Source: Methanobacteriota archaeon (GTDB taxonomy: Archaea > Thermoplasmatota > Thermoplasmata > Methanomassiliicoccales > Methanomassiliicoccaceae). Taken from it: a stretch of 64,000 bases of DNA. How positions within the stretch are numbered: the stretch's first letter is position 1; each line of letters starts with the position of its first letter. Below the pieces are notes generated by a model. It ran no database searches and had not been told where the DNA came from. It worked only from the letters and a program-made list of their open reading frames with translations. The stretch spans positions 1 to 64,000 of the forward strand of contig JAAYTA010000063.1 of NCBI GenBank assembly GCA_012518185.1, in the 5' to 3' direction. Positions 1-8,305 of the stretch are shown in pieces. Both the position numbers and the translations under genes were made by a program.

Positions 1-377
1 AGAGGGATCTGGCATGAATGAAGTAGTGATCATCCATTTGCTACATATATCATAATTAAACGCCGACATACTAGAGAATGTAATTTTCATAAATTCTAAA
101 TCCTTCATTCATGCTGTTTGGTAATCGAATAATACTGATCTAACTATCGTGCGCTATCATCGCAAGGATCCGTAGATGTATGAGTAAAAGAAGGTTACAT
201 CAGTTGGGATATTTTAGATCACATATTTTATAGGTATTTATATAATTTATTATAAACTTTGATCGGTTCCATAGCACTGCTGCTATAGATTGAGCCTTTT
301 ATAAAAACAGTAATGCTGTATCATAGAACATGCGAGTAAATTGAGCGGGTAGAAATGTATTAGAAAAGGAAACGATA
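1..377. other. Left-edge intergenic region, no gene seen
   Basis: This AT-rich stretch has no reading frame that resembles a protein and no tRNA-like cloverleaf. It may hold the 3' flank of a gene that lies outside the window. I see nothing further in it that I can support. Confidence 0.5.
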
Positions 378-402
378 GAGGCTTAGCGCCTCATTATTTT
401 TT
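378..402. terminator. Candidate terminator hairpin
   Basis: GAGGC (378-382) and GCCTC (388-392) form a five-pair stem with a five-base loop. On the plus strand a T-rich run follows (to 402). The hairpin also lies about 30 bases past the stop of the minus-strand gene ending at 423. It could serve either strand. The stem is short, so this is a suggestion only. Confidence 0.35.
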
Positions 403-422
403 AGAAGTAGATTATAGAAATA

Positions 423-644
423 TTATCCTTTCTTCATTATCTTCATCCAGCCGCCACTCTCGAATACTCCTAGGCCCCTCTTATCGAGAGTCTTCTCGAA
501 TTCATCCCATTGTATGATTTCGAGGCGGTCGTTAGATCCCTTGGTGAACTGAATACCATTCGTTCCCTTTACCCTGCCAGGCTTAAGACCTTTCTTTTTT
601 GCGATCTCCTTTGCCTTATTGACACTGATCTGTTCCATAACCAT
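423..644 (-). CDS. Small basic protein of unknown function (73 aa)
   Basis: I do not recognise a named family. The start at 644 is chosen because GGAGG sits seven bases before it; longer readings to 713 have no such site. The protein is lysine-rich (motifs NKAKEIAKKKGLKPGRVKGT and SNDRLEIIQWDEFEKTL) and has no membrane segment or cysteine. The first half looks like a short basic helix-turn element of the kind that can bind nucleic acid, but that is inference from charge only. It is divergent from the phosphomutase gene at 900 and stands alone. Confidence 0.7.
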   Translation of the reverse strand: MVMEQISVNKAKEIAKKKGLKPGRVKGTNGIQFTKGSNDRLEIIQWDEFEKTLDKRGLGVFESGGWMKIMKKG

Positions 645-899
645 GGAAGTCCCTCCTGCGCTCTCTGGGGCGATGGCGGCCATACGACCCAGATGGTAAT
701 GGCAGAGGCTCATATATAATATTTATCTAATAATGCTAAGCATCCAGTCTTTTCTTATTGACATATATCGTACGAATTATACTGAAATCGAACAGCATAA
801 TTCATGTGATACCCATATTATTATTGGTGCATCTTAAGAAATGCTCCGAGTAAGATTTAATCAGGAACATGTATCTATCTGCAAAGAGGAATAATCCTT

Positions 900-2198
900 A
901 TGCAATTATTTGGATCATCAGGTATACGGGGAATTGTTGGAGAGAGTTTTACAATCGAACTAGCAAGAGGTATCGGTGAGGCTGTAGGAAGCATGTATCA
1001 GCACATCGTGTTGGGTCGAGACACTAGGACTACTGGACCTATGATGATGCATGCAATAATATGTGGAGCTAATTCTGCTGGAGCAAGCGTATATGATGCA
1101 GGAATGATCTCTACACCGACCCTAGCTAGAGCTACATCGGGATTCGATTGCGGGATTATGGTAACTGCATCTCATAATCCTGCTCAATATAATGGGATTA
1201 AATTATGCAATCCCGATGGTTCGGCATTCAACACTGAGCAGACTAAATCAGTAGAGGAGCGCATAGACTCACCACTACCTGCTAAGAACTGGACAGATGT
1301 GGGAAGAGTATTTACGTTTGAGGGGGCGGAAAAAGCACATATCGAGGCTATCCTGGATGACGTAGATAACTCTGAAGCATCTGTCGTAGTTGATTGTGGT
1401 TGCGGTGCCGCTTTTCGAATAAGTCCGCTTGCTCTACGAGAACTTGGGTGCTCAGTGCTATCACTTAACGCACAGCCTGATGGCCACTTTCCAGCACGAA
1501 CTCCTGAACCAACTGAAGATGCATTGAACGATCTTAAGGCAGCAGTAATCAAGCGTGGAGCAGATGTAGGTATAGCTCATGACGGAGATGGCGATCGAAT
1601 GGTAGCCATTGATGATCGAGGACGATTTGTAAGCGGAGATCGTCTTATTGCTTTATTTGCTTCAGCTATGAATGTTAAGGGATTGGTTGCTCCTGTAGAT
1701 GCATCTATGATACTGGATGAGATGATAAGCAAAGTGGAAAGATGTAGAGTTGGGGATATATACGTGGCTGAGATGCTTAAGCAAAGTGGCCTTGAATTTG
1801 GGGGAGAGCCATCTGGGACATATATATTCCCAAGGCAGACATATTGTCCAGACGGAGTGTTGGCTGGTGCAATGATAGCTAGTATCGCTGATGAGCAACC
1901 TTTATCTGAGCGACTGGATGCTTTACCTTCATTTCCATCTAGCCGTAGCTCATGGCCATTTAGGGCAGAGAATCGAATAGAGTTATCTAAATGCATAGAA
2001 GATGAGATGAATCAATTAGATTGCGATCGTTTACTTACGATGGATGGATTCAGAGCAGAATTTTCCGATGGATGGATATTAGTTCGCCTATCTGGAACAG
2101 AGCCTAAAATACGTACTACAGTAGAAGCAAGGGATGAAGAAGAGTTGAGGAGACTTACTAATATTGTTGATAAAATTATAGATAGGTGTCTAGCATGA
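900..2198 (+). CDS. glmM: Phosphohexomutase, GlmM-like (432 aa)
   Basis: This is an alpha-D-phosphohexomutase of the GlmM/archaeal phosphomannomutase type, expected to interconvert glucosamine-6-phosphate and glucosamine-1-phosphate in the cytoplasm. The catalytic phosphoserine loop TASHNP is at residues 89-94 (Ser91). The metal loop DGDGDR, the sugar-binding GGEPSG and the phosphate-binding RLSGTEPKIR near the C-terminus are all present, and the length is normal. It overlaps the next gene by four bases (ATGA), and that gene codes for a GlmU-like enzyme that would use the product. AGAGGA lies about ten bases before the start. A second paralog is at 27300-28649, so the two may differ in sugar preference. 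Confidence 0.88.
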   Translation: MQLFGSSGIRGIVGESFTIELARGIGEAVGSMYQHIVLGRDTRTTGPMMMHAIICGANSAGASVYDAGMISTPTLARATSGFDCGIMVTASHNPAQYNGIKLCNPDGSAFNTEQTKSVEERIDSPLPAKNWTDVGRVFTFEGAEKAHIEAILDDVDNSEASVVVDCGCGAAFRISPLALRELGCSVLSLNAQPDGHFPARTPEPTEDALNDLKAAVIKRGADVGIAHDGDGDRMVAIDDRGRFVSGDRLIALFASAMNVKGLVAPVDASMILDEMISKVERCRVGDIYVAEMLKQSGLEFGGEPSGTYIFPRQTYCPDGVLAGAMIASIADEQPLSERLDALPSFPSSRSSWPFRAENRIELSKCIEDEMNQLDCDRLLTMDGFRAEFSDGWILVRLSGTEPKIRTTVEARDEEELRRLTNIVDKIIDRCLA

Positions 2199-3421
2199 AA
2201 GCTCTTATACTAGCAGCAGGTGAGGGGACTAGGCTGAGGCCACTCACATCGAATATACCAAAACCACTCCTACTAGTAGCAGGTAGGCCATTTTTATCCC
2301 ACATTCTTGGCGCACTATCATCTCAGGGCATAAAAGATGTATCCATCCTTGTAGGTTGGAAATCCAATAAGATCAAAGAACATTATGGAGATGGATCATC
2401 CATAGGAATGCGTATAAGCTATCTAGAGCAGAAAGAAAGAATGGGTACTGCACATGCTATTGGCATGGCAGAGGGCACCATAGATGGACCTTTCGTATGC
2501 ATTAATGGAGATGTTGTTCTATTCGAATCTGACCTCAGTAGAATACTAGAACGATTCCATAGAGACAAGTGTACAGTAATGAGTGCAGTCCGTGTGCCTG
2601 ATCCGCGTCGATTTGGAGTAATTGAGGAGAAAGATGGGATGCTGACGAGGATTCATGAGAAGCCACATAAGCCCCCCACAGATCTCATTAATGCAGGCTT
2701 ATTCGTCTTTTTACCCAATATTTTCGATCATATACGAGCCACTCCCCTATCTCCTCGCGGAGAATATGAGATAACTGACACATTGAATGAATTGGCTTCT
2801 AAAGACCAGGTCGCAGTACAGCAATTTCAGGAAGATTGGATAGATGTTGGAATGCCATGGGACTTATTACGCGCCAATGAGATGTTGATGTCTAGACAGA
2901 AGCGCCGCCTCGATGGAATTGTGGAAGATGGAGCATACATACATGGAGAAGTGATTGTGGAAGAGGGAGCTAGAATACGATCAGGATCTTATATTGAAGG
3001 TCCAGTGTATATCTCATCCAGATGCGACATTGGCCCTAATTGCTATATTCGTCCATCTACATGCCTTGGTCCTGGAGTTAGAATAGGGGCCTCTGTAGAA
3101 GTTAAGAATTCGATCATAATGTCCGATTCTCATGTTCCACATCACAACTACGTAGGAGACTCTCTCATAGGTGAGAGATGTAATTTGGGAGCGGGGACAA
3201 AGATAGCCAACCTTCGATTTGATGACCGCAATATAAGAGTAGTGCACCGTGGGGAGTTAATAGATTCCGGGCGGCGGAAATTAGGGGCCATTATAGGAGA
3301 TGATGTAAAAACAGGCATTAATTCCATTATAGATGCAGGGTCGATAATATATGGAGAATCAGTAATTGGGCCTGGAGCAAAAGTAAGAGGTAATGTGGGT
3401 CCAAAGACAAGGATTCTTTAA
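2195..3421 (+). CDS. glmU: Bifunctional sugar nucleotidylyltransferase/acetyltransferase, archaeal GlmU type (408 aa)
   Basis: The N-terminal half is a sugar-1-phosphate nucleotidylyltransferase: LAAGEGTRLRPLT signature at residues 6-18, then the PKPLL lysine and a GDVV metal site. The C-terminal half is a left-handed beta-helix with repeated hexapeptides, ending in the NLGAGTKIANLRFDD region typical of the archaeal GlcN-1-P acetyltransferase/UTP uridylyltransferase group. It should make UDP-GlcNAc. The ATG at 2195 overlaps the glmM stop, so it is preferred to a GTG three codons earlier. It ends in a four-base convergent overlap with the JAMM gene. An exact nucleotide and sugar specificity cannot be read from sequence. 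Confidence 0.82.
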   Translation: MKALILAAGEGTRLRPLTSNIPKPLLLVAGRPFLSHILGALSSQGIKDVSILVGWKSNKIKEHYGDGSSIGMRISYLEQKERMGTAHAIGMAEGTIDGPFVCINGDVVLFESDLSRILERFHRDKCTVMSAVRVPDPRRFGVIEEKDGMLTRIHEKPHKPPTDLINAGLFVFLPNIFDHIRATPLSPRGEYEITDTLNELASKDQVAVQQFQEDWIDVGMPWDLLRANEMLMSRQKRRLDGIVEDGAYIHGEVIVEEGARIRSGSYIEGPVYISSRCDIGPNCYIRPSTCLGPGVRIGASVEVKNSIIMSDSHVPHHNYVGDSLIGERCNLGAGTKIANLRFDDRNIRVVHRGELIDSGRRKLGAIIGDDVKTGINSIIDAGSIIYGESVIGPGAKVRGNVGPKTRIL

Positions 3422-3795
3422 ACTACTCGTAACTCTATTGGCCGCCCTTGGCGGTCGTAACTTCGCCACGATGCCATATCATATGGAGCGCATGTAATTA
3501 TGTGCACACTACCATAACTAGAGAATAAGTGGAGATCAGCTCTTGAAGGCCTATTGCTCGGACCTGGATGAGAATGAACAGATCCCACTATAGAAAAATC
3601 GATTGGAAGATTGAATGTGGGGAAGGTAGCAGAGCTTCCGCTCGAGATACTTCCAGGCAGAAGTAGTAATTCATATATCACACCGTCCTCTGCCCTCAAT
3701 GCAGCTACAAATTCTAGAGGATGAGTTTGTTGAGAGGCCTGATTTACCATCTCAAGTACCTCACGCTCTATACCCCATATCTTTTTACGACTCAT
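3418..3795 (-). CDS. JAMM/MPN+ metalloprotease-like protein (125 aa)
   Basis: A single compact JAB1/MPN domain. The zinc motif is complete: Glu28, then HSHPG at residues 74-78, then SRAD with Asp87. Archaeal members of this family include desampylases, which remove ubiquitin-like SAMP proteins from targets, so an isopeptidase role is likely. It is the last gene of a tight operon, overlapping nadK by four bases, which in turn overlaps suhB. It has no extra domains. A small-molecule peptidase role, as in bacterial Mec+-type proteins, is an alternative. Confidence 0.82.
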   Translation of the reverse strand: MSRKKIWGIEREVLEMVNQASQQTHPLEFVAALRAEDGVIYELLLLPGSISSGSSATFPTFNLPIDFSIVGSVHSHPGPSNRPSRADLHLFSSYGSVHIITCAPYDMASWRSYDRQGRPIELRVV

Positions 3796-4598
3796 GGCAT
3801 ACAGACCAATTTCTCTCGAGTCTTTCTATAGAACGCTCTTTCAAAGCGTATAAATCTAGCATGTTGCTCTGCCAGACTAAAAGATATACCTTCATCGCCC
3901 TCCATTGATATCTCTTGCTGACCATCAATGACGCATAGGCATGGCTTTGGTCGTACCATCCTTATACTCACTCTGCTGCTCGAGGGTATTACCATAGGGC
4001 GAGCTCCAAACTTAAATGGAGCCATTGGCGCTATTATGAATGCGTCCACTCTGGGATCAACTATGGGTGCTCCTACTGCCATGGCATAACAAGTACTTCC
4101 AGTGGGTGTTGACACTATAATGCCATCAGCTCTCACATCCATAGCTAATTGATCATCTACAAAAACATTAAAATGTCTAATTTTAGCTACATGTGCAGTG
4201 TGCACTACGGCCTCATTAGTAGCATCTGGCAATCTCCGCCCACTGAGCATGGTCTTCAATTTGATACGTTCTTCCACGAAGAATTGTTTATCCAATAGAC
4301 GACGTAGGCCCAGATCCAGCTCATCTTCATTTACTTCTGCTAGAAACCCAAGCACGCCAGCGTTTACGCCAAAAATAGGGGCTGAAGTTTTCTGTAATGA
4401 GCGAAGAATTGTTCCATCTCCTCCTACTGTTACTAGGACATCAACGTTCATTTCTTCAATTGGCATTCCTTCTCGTCCGAATAATCGCGCGATGCCACTC
4501 TCTAAAACTATGTTTTCATTTTCTAACTTATTTATGACTTTTCTACCGACCTTTATAGCCTCAGGAACATCTGAGTTGGCAGTTATACCTATTTTCAT
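3792..4598 (-). CDS. nadK: NAD kinase (268 aa)
   Basis: It phosphorylates NAD(H) to NADP(H) in the cytoplasm using ATP or polyphosphate. The GGDGT signature is at residues 59-63, and the downstream STPTGSTCYAMAVGAP segment is the conserved diacylglycerol-kinase-like NAD-binding motif. Length is normal. It overlaps suhB upstream and the JAMM gene downstream by four bases each, so the three should be translated together. In Methanocaldococcus an NAD kinase is fused to an inositol-monophosphatase-type domain that acts as an NADP phosphatase; here the same two domains are separate neighbours. Confidence 0.93.
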   Translation of the reverse strand: MKIGITANSDVPEAIKVGRKVINKLENENIVLESGIARLFGREGMPIEEMNVDVLVTVGGDGTILRSLQKTSAPIFGVNAGVLGFLAEVNEDELDLGLRRLLDKQFFVEERIKLKTMLSGRRLPDATNEAVVHTAHVAKIRHFNVFVDDQLAMDVRADGIIVSTPTGSTCYAMAVGAPIVDPRVDAFIIAPMAPFKFGARPMVIPSSSRVSIRMVRPKPCLCVIDGQQEISMEGDEGISFSLAEQHARFIRFERAFYRKTREKLVCMP

Positions 4599-5368
4599 AG
4601 AAGTCCCTCTTTCACATCATCATCCCCATAAGCAAGGAAATTAGAGCGTGCAGTTAAATCTAATGGCATATCTAGCCTCTTGCCTTCCAGATCGACCAGA
4701 TCGCCGCCCGCCTCTCTGAGTATTAGAGCGCTGGCAGCTATATCGACTACTCGGATAGATTTCTCGCATACATTAGAATTCATATAATGTGCGTCAAATA
4801 TTCCCTGAGCTACCATGCACATTTCAAGTGAGGCACATCCCATAGCCCTTACTCTTGTAGATTGTTGAACTACATTAATGGTTTCTGTTGCAGCATGACG
4901 GCCCATATATACCATCACTTCCCAATTCCCAGGACGCGCCTTTTTGACTTTTATAGGGCGTCCATTAAGTGTGGCACCATGTGTCTTTTCTGCCATGTAC
5001 AGATCATTATTAACTAAATTAAGGACCACTCCTACCTCTATATCATTTAATGATGATTTTCCAACAGCCAATGAAACACTATAGAGTGGAATTCCGAGAA
5101 TGCTATTGTGTGTTCCGTCGATTGGATCTATTACTAATGTCTGATCATATCCACGATCTACCATTCCTGCTTCTTCACTCAGCACATTAAGTGGAGTATC
5201 CTTATCTTCCACATAATCTAATATTATCTTCTCGGCAAATTTATCAATGTTTGATGTTGGAGTTCCGTCCGCACCCGTGCATACTTCTAGACCTCTATCA
5301 AAAGTTGGAGGTAGATTTAGTATGGCATCTCGGACCTGCCGTGAAATTGCTATCAACGTCTCTCTCAT
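4595..5368 (-). CDS. suhB: Inositol monophosphatase/archaeal FBPase family (257 aa)
   Basis: This is a lithium-sensitive-type metal-dependent phosphatase. Metal ligands are visible as SEEAG (residues 64-68), DPIDGT (81-86) and the later RVVDIAAS element. Archaeal members act on inositol-1-phosphate, fructose-1,6-bisphosphate or NADP. The immediate fusion-like context with nadK favours a role in NAD/NADP balance, but a gluconeogenic role cannot be ruled out. It is the first gene of the operon and is divergent from hsp20. Confidence 0.88.
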   Translation of the reverse strand: MRETLIAISRQVRDAILNLPPTFDRGLEVCTGADGTPTSNIDKFAEKIILDYVEDKDTPLNVLSEEAGMVDRGYDQTLVIDPIDGTHNSILGIPLYSVSLAVGKSSLNDIEVGVVLNLVNNDLYMAEKTHGATLNGRPIKVKKARPGNWEVMVYMGRHAATETINVVQQSTRVRAMGCASLEMCMVAQGIFDAHYMNSNVCEKSIRVVDIAASALILREAGGDLVDLEGKRLDMPLDLTARSNFLAYGDDDVKEGLL

Positions 5369-5459
5369 CTCTCATCTAAATGTCAAGCATGAATAAATTA
5401 GCATGCCTATCGAAATAATTTTAATACTCGGACTCACAAGCAAGAACTGGAGGCATGGG

Positions 5460-5825
5460 ATGGTAAAAGAATTTAGGCCTGTTTTATCTCCGATCGTTAA
5501 TATAGATCATGATCGTGAGAGATATAAGATCCAGGTAGAAATGCCAGGGGTAAAGAAAGAAGATATTGATTTGGAAGTATCTGAGACTAGCTTCTGCATA
5601 AGAGCGAGTCGAGAGGATGCTGAGATGGCAGGATGTTACTTCCTAGCCCATCCAGTAGATATCAATAATGTTGATGCTGCCTTAGATGAAGGCTGCCTGT
5701 ATGTAAGCATACCTTTCAAAATACCTATACGAGGTAGACGAGTGAGCATAAGAGATGGTCCTAGCGATATTGGGCAGGAAGATCCCCGTACAATAGAATT
5801 AAGGGAAGGCTGGGGCGCCTACTAA
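5460..5825 (+). CDS. hsp20: Small heat-shock protein, Hsp20/alpha-crystallin (121 aa)
   Basis: It has an alpha-crystallin domain, with the MPGVKKEDIDLEV strand pair near the N-terminus and a CLYVSIPFK strand near the C-terminus. It is an ATP-independent holdase. The start at 5460 is set by GGAGG at 5449-5453; an in-frame ATG at 5403 lacks a site and would add an unrelated hydrophobic stretch. The domain is short and lacks a clear C-terminal I-x-I motif; a PRTIEL segment may stand in for it. It is convergent with the small genes that follow. Confidence 0.82.
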   Translation: MVKEFRPVLSPIVNIDHDRERYKIQVEMPGVKKEDIDLEVSETSFCIRASREDAEMAGCYFLAHPVDINNVDAALDEGCLYVSIPFKIPIRGRRVSIRDGPSDIGQEDPRTIELREGWGAY

Positions 5826-5837
5826 TACAGCAATATA

Positions 5838-6053
5838 TCAACTAAGATGTTGAAGTAATATCTTCAGTATGGGCCTTAATTTAGCTGTAGCAACATATTC
5901 TCCAGCAAGCGAGTTGGCATCTCGTGTCGGCATACCTGTAATTTTCAACTCGCGATAGAATGCCCATTTAGCTTGCTTGGCACGACATCTCATACGTATA
6001 TATGAATTAATCAAACGAAGTATCATTGAAAATGCTACCGGAATCACAATCAT
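5838..6053 (-). CDS. Small basic protein of unknown function (71 aa)
   Basis: Not recognised. The N-terminus is hydrophobic (residues 1-20) and may touch or enter the membrane; an arginine/lysine-rich middle follows. The segment FYRELKITGMPTRDA is similar to FYQALKDAGMTNEEA in the upstream gene at 6072-6320, so the two appear to be diverged paralogs, one basic and one neutral to acidic. They lie 18 bases apart and are probably cotranscribed. Confidence 0.6.
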   Translation of the reverse strand: MIVIPVAFSMILRLINSYIRMRCRAKQAKWAFYRELKITGMPTRDANSLAGEYVATAKLRPILKILLQHLS

Positions 6054-6071
6054 ATCTCATAGCTATTGATA

Positions 6072-6320
6072 TTATCCATATTGTTCGCTCTTGGATTCCT
6101 TGGAGCCTTTTACCGCATTTCCTATCATATTAGCTATGTTGAAGTTTCCCATATACTCTCTAGTTAGAATAAATGCTTCCTCATTCGTCATTCCTGCATC
6201 CTTAAGAGCTTGATAAAAATTGGCCACTGCTTTACCATATTCTTCTCCTTCTTTAGCTCCATACAACGTTCGTGTAATACTAGTAAGCATTTCTGGAATC
6301 GTGTCCGACATTATTTGCAT
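6072..6320 (-). CDS. Small helical protein of unknown function (82 aa)
   Basis: Not recognised as a named family. It is predicted all-alpha, with the segment FYQALKDAGMTNEEAFILTREYM resembling a motif widespread in small archaeal and bacterial proteins where a residue pattern of the type GMT/GFT-xEEA links two helices. No cysteines and no membrane segment are seen. It precedes a likely paralog at 5838-6053. An AAGGA sits shortly before the first ATG at 6320; a second ATG three codons on is possible. Confidence 0.62.
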   Translation of the reverse strand: MQIMSDTIPEMLTSITRTLYGAKEGEEYGKAVANFYQALKDAGMTNEEAFILTREYMGNFNIANMIGNAVKGSKESKSEQYG

Positions 6321-6734
6321 TATTTCCTTGAATTTCTCATGATCTTATATTTTATTATCACTCATTATTCACACTCCTTTCCAATTAGATTTGATTCAAA
6401 TAACATAGGCATTCTACTATCATTTAGATAGTTCTACATCTATCATAAATAAATCGTCTCTGAAGAATTTTCAAAATTATTGTAACTTTTAATTTATTGC
6501 TCATCTATAAATTAATGTGGGGATGGAGAGTATATATCTCCACATTAGGAGGATAGAGTTCTGATAAATAGATGATTTAGAATGTGGCCATGTAGATTGG
6601 GACCAGGTACGTGATTAATGGGGCTGGAAGAGGAGAATGATATATTAGAAAAATATGAATTCATTCATTATCATTCAGTCAATCTCGATATATTGTATGT
6701 TTGAGCCATCATACCCATTTCGATTAAATAAACA
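6321..6734. other. Intergenic region with promoter-like and folded elements
   Basis: This 414-base gap separates the divergent small gene at 6320 and fibrillarin. It contains a TATA-like CTATAAATTA around 6504-6513 followed by the bulged inverted repeat at 6514-6546, and no reading frame of note. A short untranslated RNA could be transcribed from this promoter, but I cannot assign one. Confidence 0.45.
6514..6546. repeat. Bulged inverted repeat downstream of a TATA-like box
   Basis: AATGT (6514-6518) pairs with ACATT (6542-6546), and GGAGA (6525-6529) pairs with TCTCC (6537-6541). A six-base bulge lies on the left arm and there is a seven-base loop. It starts directly after a CTATAAATTA box, so it could be an operator or an RNA hairpin. 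Confidence 0.4.
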
Positions 6735-7421
6735 ATGGACTCTCTGATAAGTATGGATATCCCCTCGATTCACCAAACCGAATTTCCAGGCGTATTCACT
6801 GATGGCACTCGCTTTTACACTTTAAACTCAGTTCCAGGGAACACAGTGTATGGAGAAAAATTAGTGAATTACGAGGGTGAAGAATATAGAGAATGGAGCG
6901 TGACCAGGAGTAAGCTAGCAGCATATATCTACAATAAAGGTCAACAGCTTCCCCTAGAGTCTGATTCATCTATACTATACTTAGGCGCAGCTAATGGGAC
7001 TACTGCCAGCCATATAGCTGATATAGCATTTCAAGGAACGGTGTATTGCGTAGAGTTTTCACCCCGTTCTTTCCGCGATTTGGTAATATTATGTGAAAAA
7101 AGACCTAACATGATCCCTATACTAGCAAATGCTTTTCATCCATCTAAATTTGCTTTTGCCATTGATGCAGTCTCAGTAATATATCAAGATATATCTCAGA
7201 AAGGACAGTGGGATATATTTTCTAAAAATATGAATGCATTTTCTGTTCATCGTGGCATGTTAGTTGTTAAATCTCGTAGCGAGAACGTAGTTCAGGAGCC
7301 ACGTGAAATATATGAAATGACTAATAAGCAACTTATATCTGAAGGATTCAGAGTGACGGAGACAGTTCTTTTGGACCCTATGGAGAGAGATCATGCGATG
7401 ATGGTGATAGAGCGAATATGA
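6735..7421 (+). CDS. flpA: Fibrillarin-like rRNA/tRNA 2'-O-methyltransferase (228 aa)
   Basis: This is the catalytic subunit of the box C/D RNP, which methylates ribose 2'-OH groups guided by sRNAs together with Nop5 and L7Ae. The S-adenosylmethionine loop LGAANGT is at residues 83-89 and the YQDISQ acidic motif follows. Length is typical. Nop5 is not adjacent as it is in many archaea, but sits at 20730. The gene overlaps a Nudix gene by four bases. No clear ribosome-binding site precedes the ATG, so it may be leaderless or start at the Met seven codons on. Confidence 0.93.
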   Translation: MDSLISMDIPSIHQTEFPGVFTDGTRFYTLNSVPGNTVYGEKLVNYEGEEYREWSVTRSKLAAYIYNKGQQLPLESDSSILYLGAANGTTASHIADIAFQGTVYCVEFSPRSFRDLVILCEKRPNMIPILANAFHPSKFAFAIDAVSVIYQDISQKGQWDIFSKNMNAFSVHRGMLVVKSRSENVVQEPREIYEMTNKQLISEGFRVTETVLLDPMERDHAMMVIERI

Positions 7422-7768
7422 GAACTGTATATTGTATAGGCCTTCGAGAGGATTGCTTTCTGATGGTATATAATACTAAGAGAGGTGGATGGGAAATGCC
7501 TGGAGGAAAGGTAGAGGAAGGGGAGAATGATCTAGAAGCTGCGAAAAGAGAATTTCTAGAAGAGAGTGGTAGAGATATACTAATCCTTGATAAAATGGAA
7601 ACAGAAAATGGAGCGATATTCTGCGGGAAAGTGGGTAAGAAGAATATCACAGGAGAAATGAAATCGCGATTTTTTGATAGCTTGCCGAAACAGCTTGCGT
7701 TCCCGAGCTGCGAATACACCCCTCTGATAGCGTGGGCCCGAGATGTCTTAAGTAGAGATAGTGCCTAA
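7418..7768 (+). CDS. Nudix hydrolase (116 aa)
   Basis: The Nudix box is complete (GGKVEEGE followed by REFLEESG), so it hydrolyses a nucleoside diphosphate linked to some other moiety using a divalent metal. The protein is a minimal MutT-size domain and nothing else indicates the substrate. The ATG overlaps the fibrillarin stop (ATGA), implying translational coupling, which may hint at a housekeeping role in nucleotide-pool cleaning or RNA metabolism. Confidence 0.85.
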   Translation: MRTVYCIGLREDCFLMVYNTKRGGWEMPGGKVEEGENDLEAAKREFLEESGRDILILDKMETENGAIFCGKVGKKNITGEMKSRFFDSLPKQLAFPSCEYTPLIAWARDVLSRDSA

Positions 7769-7809
7769 CAGTTATATATCCGAAGCGGAATTGGCTTCCA
7801 TTCGCCACC

Positions 7810-7838
7810 TATAAACTCGTTATAATTCACAATGGAGG
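7810..7838 (+). promoter_or_regulatory. TATA box and ribosome-binding site of the S15 gene
   Basis: A TATAAA at 7810-7815 is followed by GGAGG at 7834-7838, six bases before the ATG at 7845. The spacing means that the transcript would begin just before or within the binding site, so the 5' leader is very short. Confidence 0.5.
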
Positions 7839-7844
7839 ATTCAT

Positions 7845-8300
7845 ATGGCGCGTATGCATGCCAGGAGAAGGGGAAGATCGGCGTCCCGCCGTCCCCTCAT
7901 AACTGAAAACCCTGAATGGGTATCAACTAGTAAGGATGAGATTGAAGAAATAGTGGTTAAGTTGGCTCGAGATGGTACATCTTCGGCTCGCATTGGCATC
8001 GTATTGAGAGATCAGTACGCTGTTCCAGATGTTAAGTTGGCCACTGGAATGACGATTAGTGAGATTATTTCAGAAAATGATCTAAGACCTACTATTCCAG
8101 ATGACCTATCTTCTCTGATGAGGAAGGCTATTGCTATACAGAGTCATCTTACCAATAATAAGAAAGATATCGATAACAAGAGAAGTATGCAACTGGTGGA
8201 ATCTAAAATTCGTCGCCTTGTGAGATATTACAAGCGTGAAGGACGACTTCCTGCCAACTGGCAATATTCCATCAAGACTGCCGAGTTACTTCTCGAGTGA
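7845..8300 (+). CDS. rps15: 30S ribosomal protein S15, archaeal type (151 aa)
   Basis: A primary 16S rRNA-binding protein of the small subunit. It has the archaeal/eukaryal form: the N-terminal MARMHARRRGRS basic tail and about 150 residues, rather than the roughly 90 of bacterial S15. The C-terminal half has the conserved helical bundle. It is followed five bases later by a DHH-family nuclease gene, a neighbourhood common in euryarchaea. Confidence 0.96.
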   Translation: MARMHARRRGRSASRRPLITENPEWVSTSKDEIEEIVVKLARDGTSSARIGIVLRDQYAVPDVKLATGMTISEIISENDLRPTIPDDLSSLMRKAIAIQSHLTNNKKDIDNKRSMQLVESKIRRLVRYYKREGRLPANWQYSIKTAELLLE

Positions 8301-8305
8301 TTTGA

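Noticed and set aside
7782-7798. GAAGC/GCTTC hairpin after the Nudix gene as a terminator
   Set aside because: The stem is only five pairs and no T-run follows.
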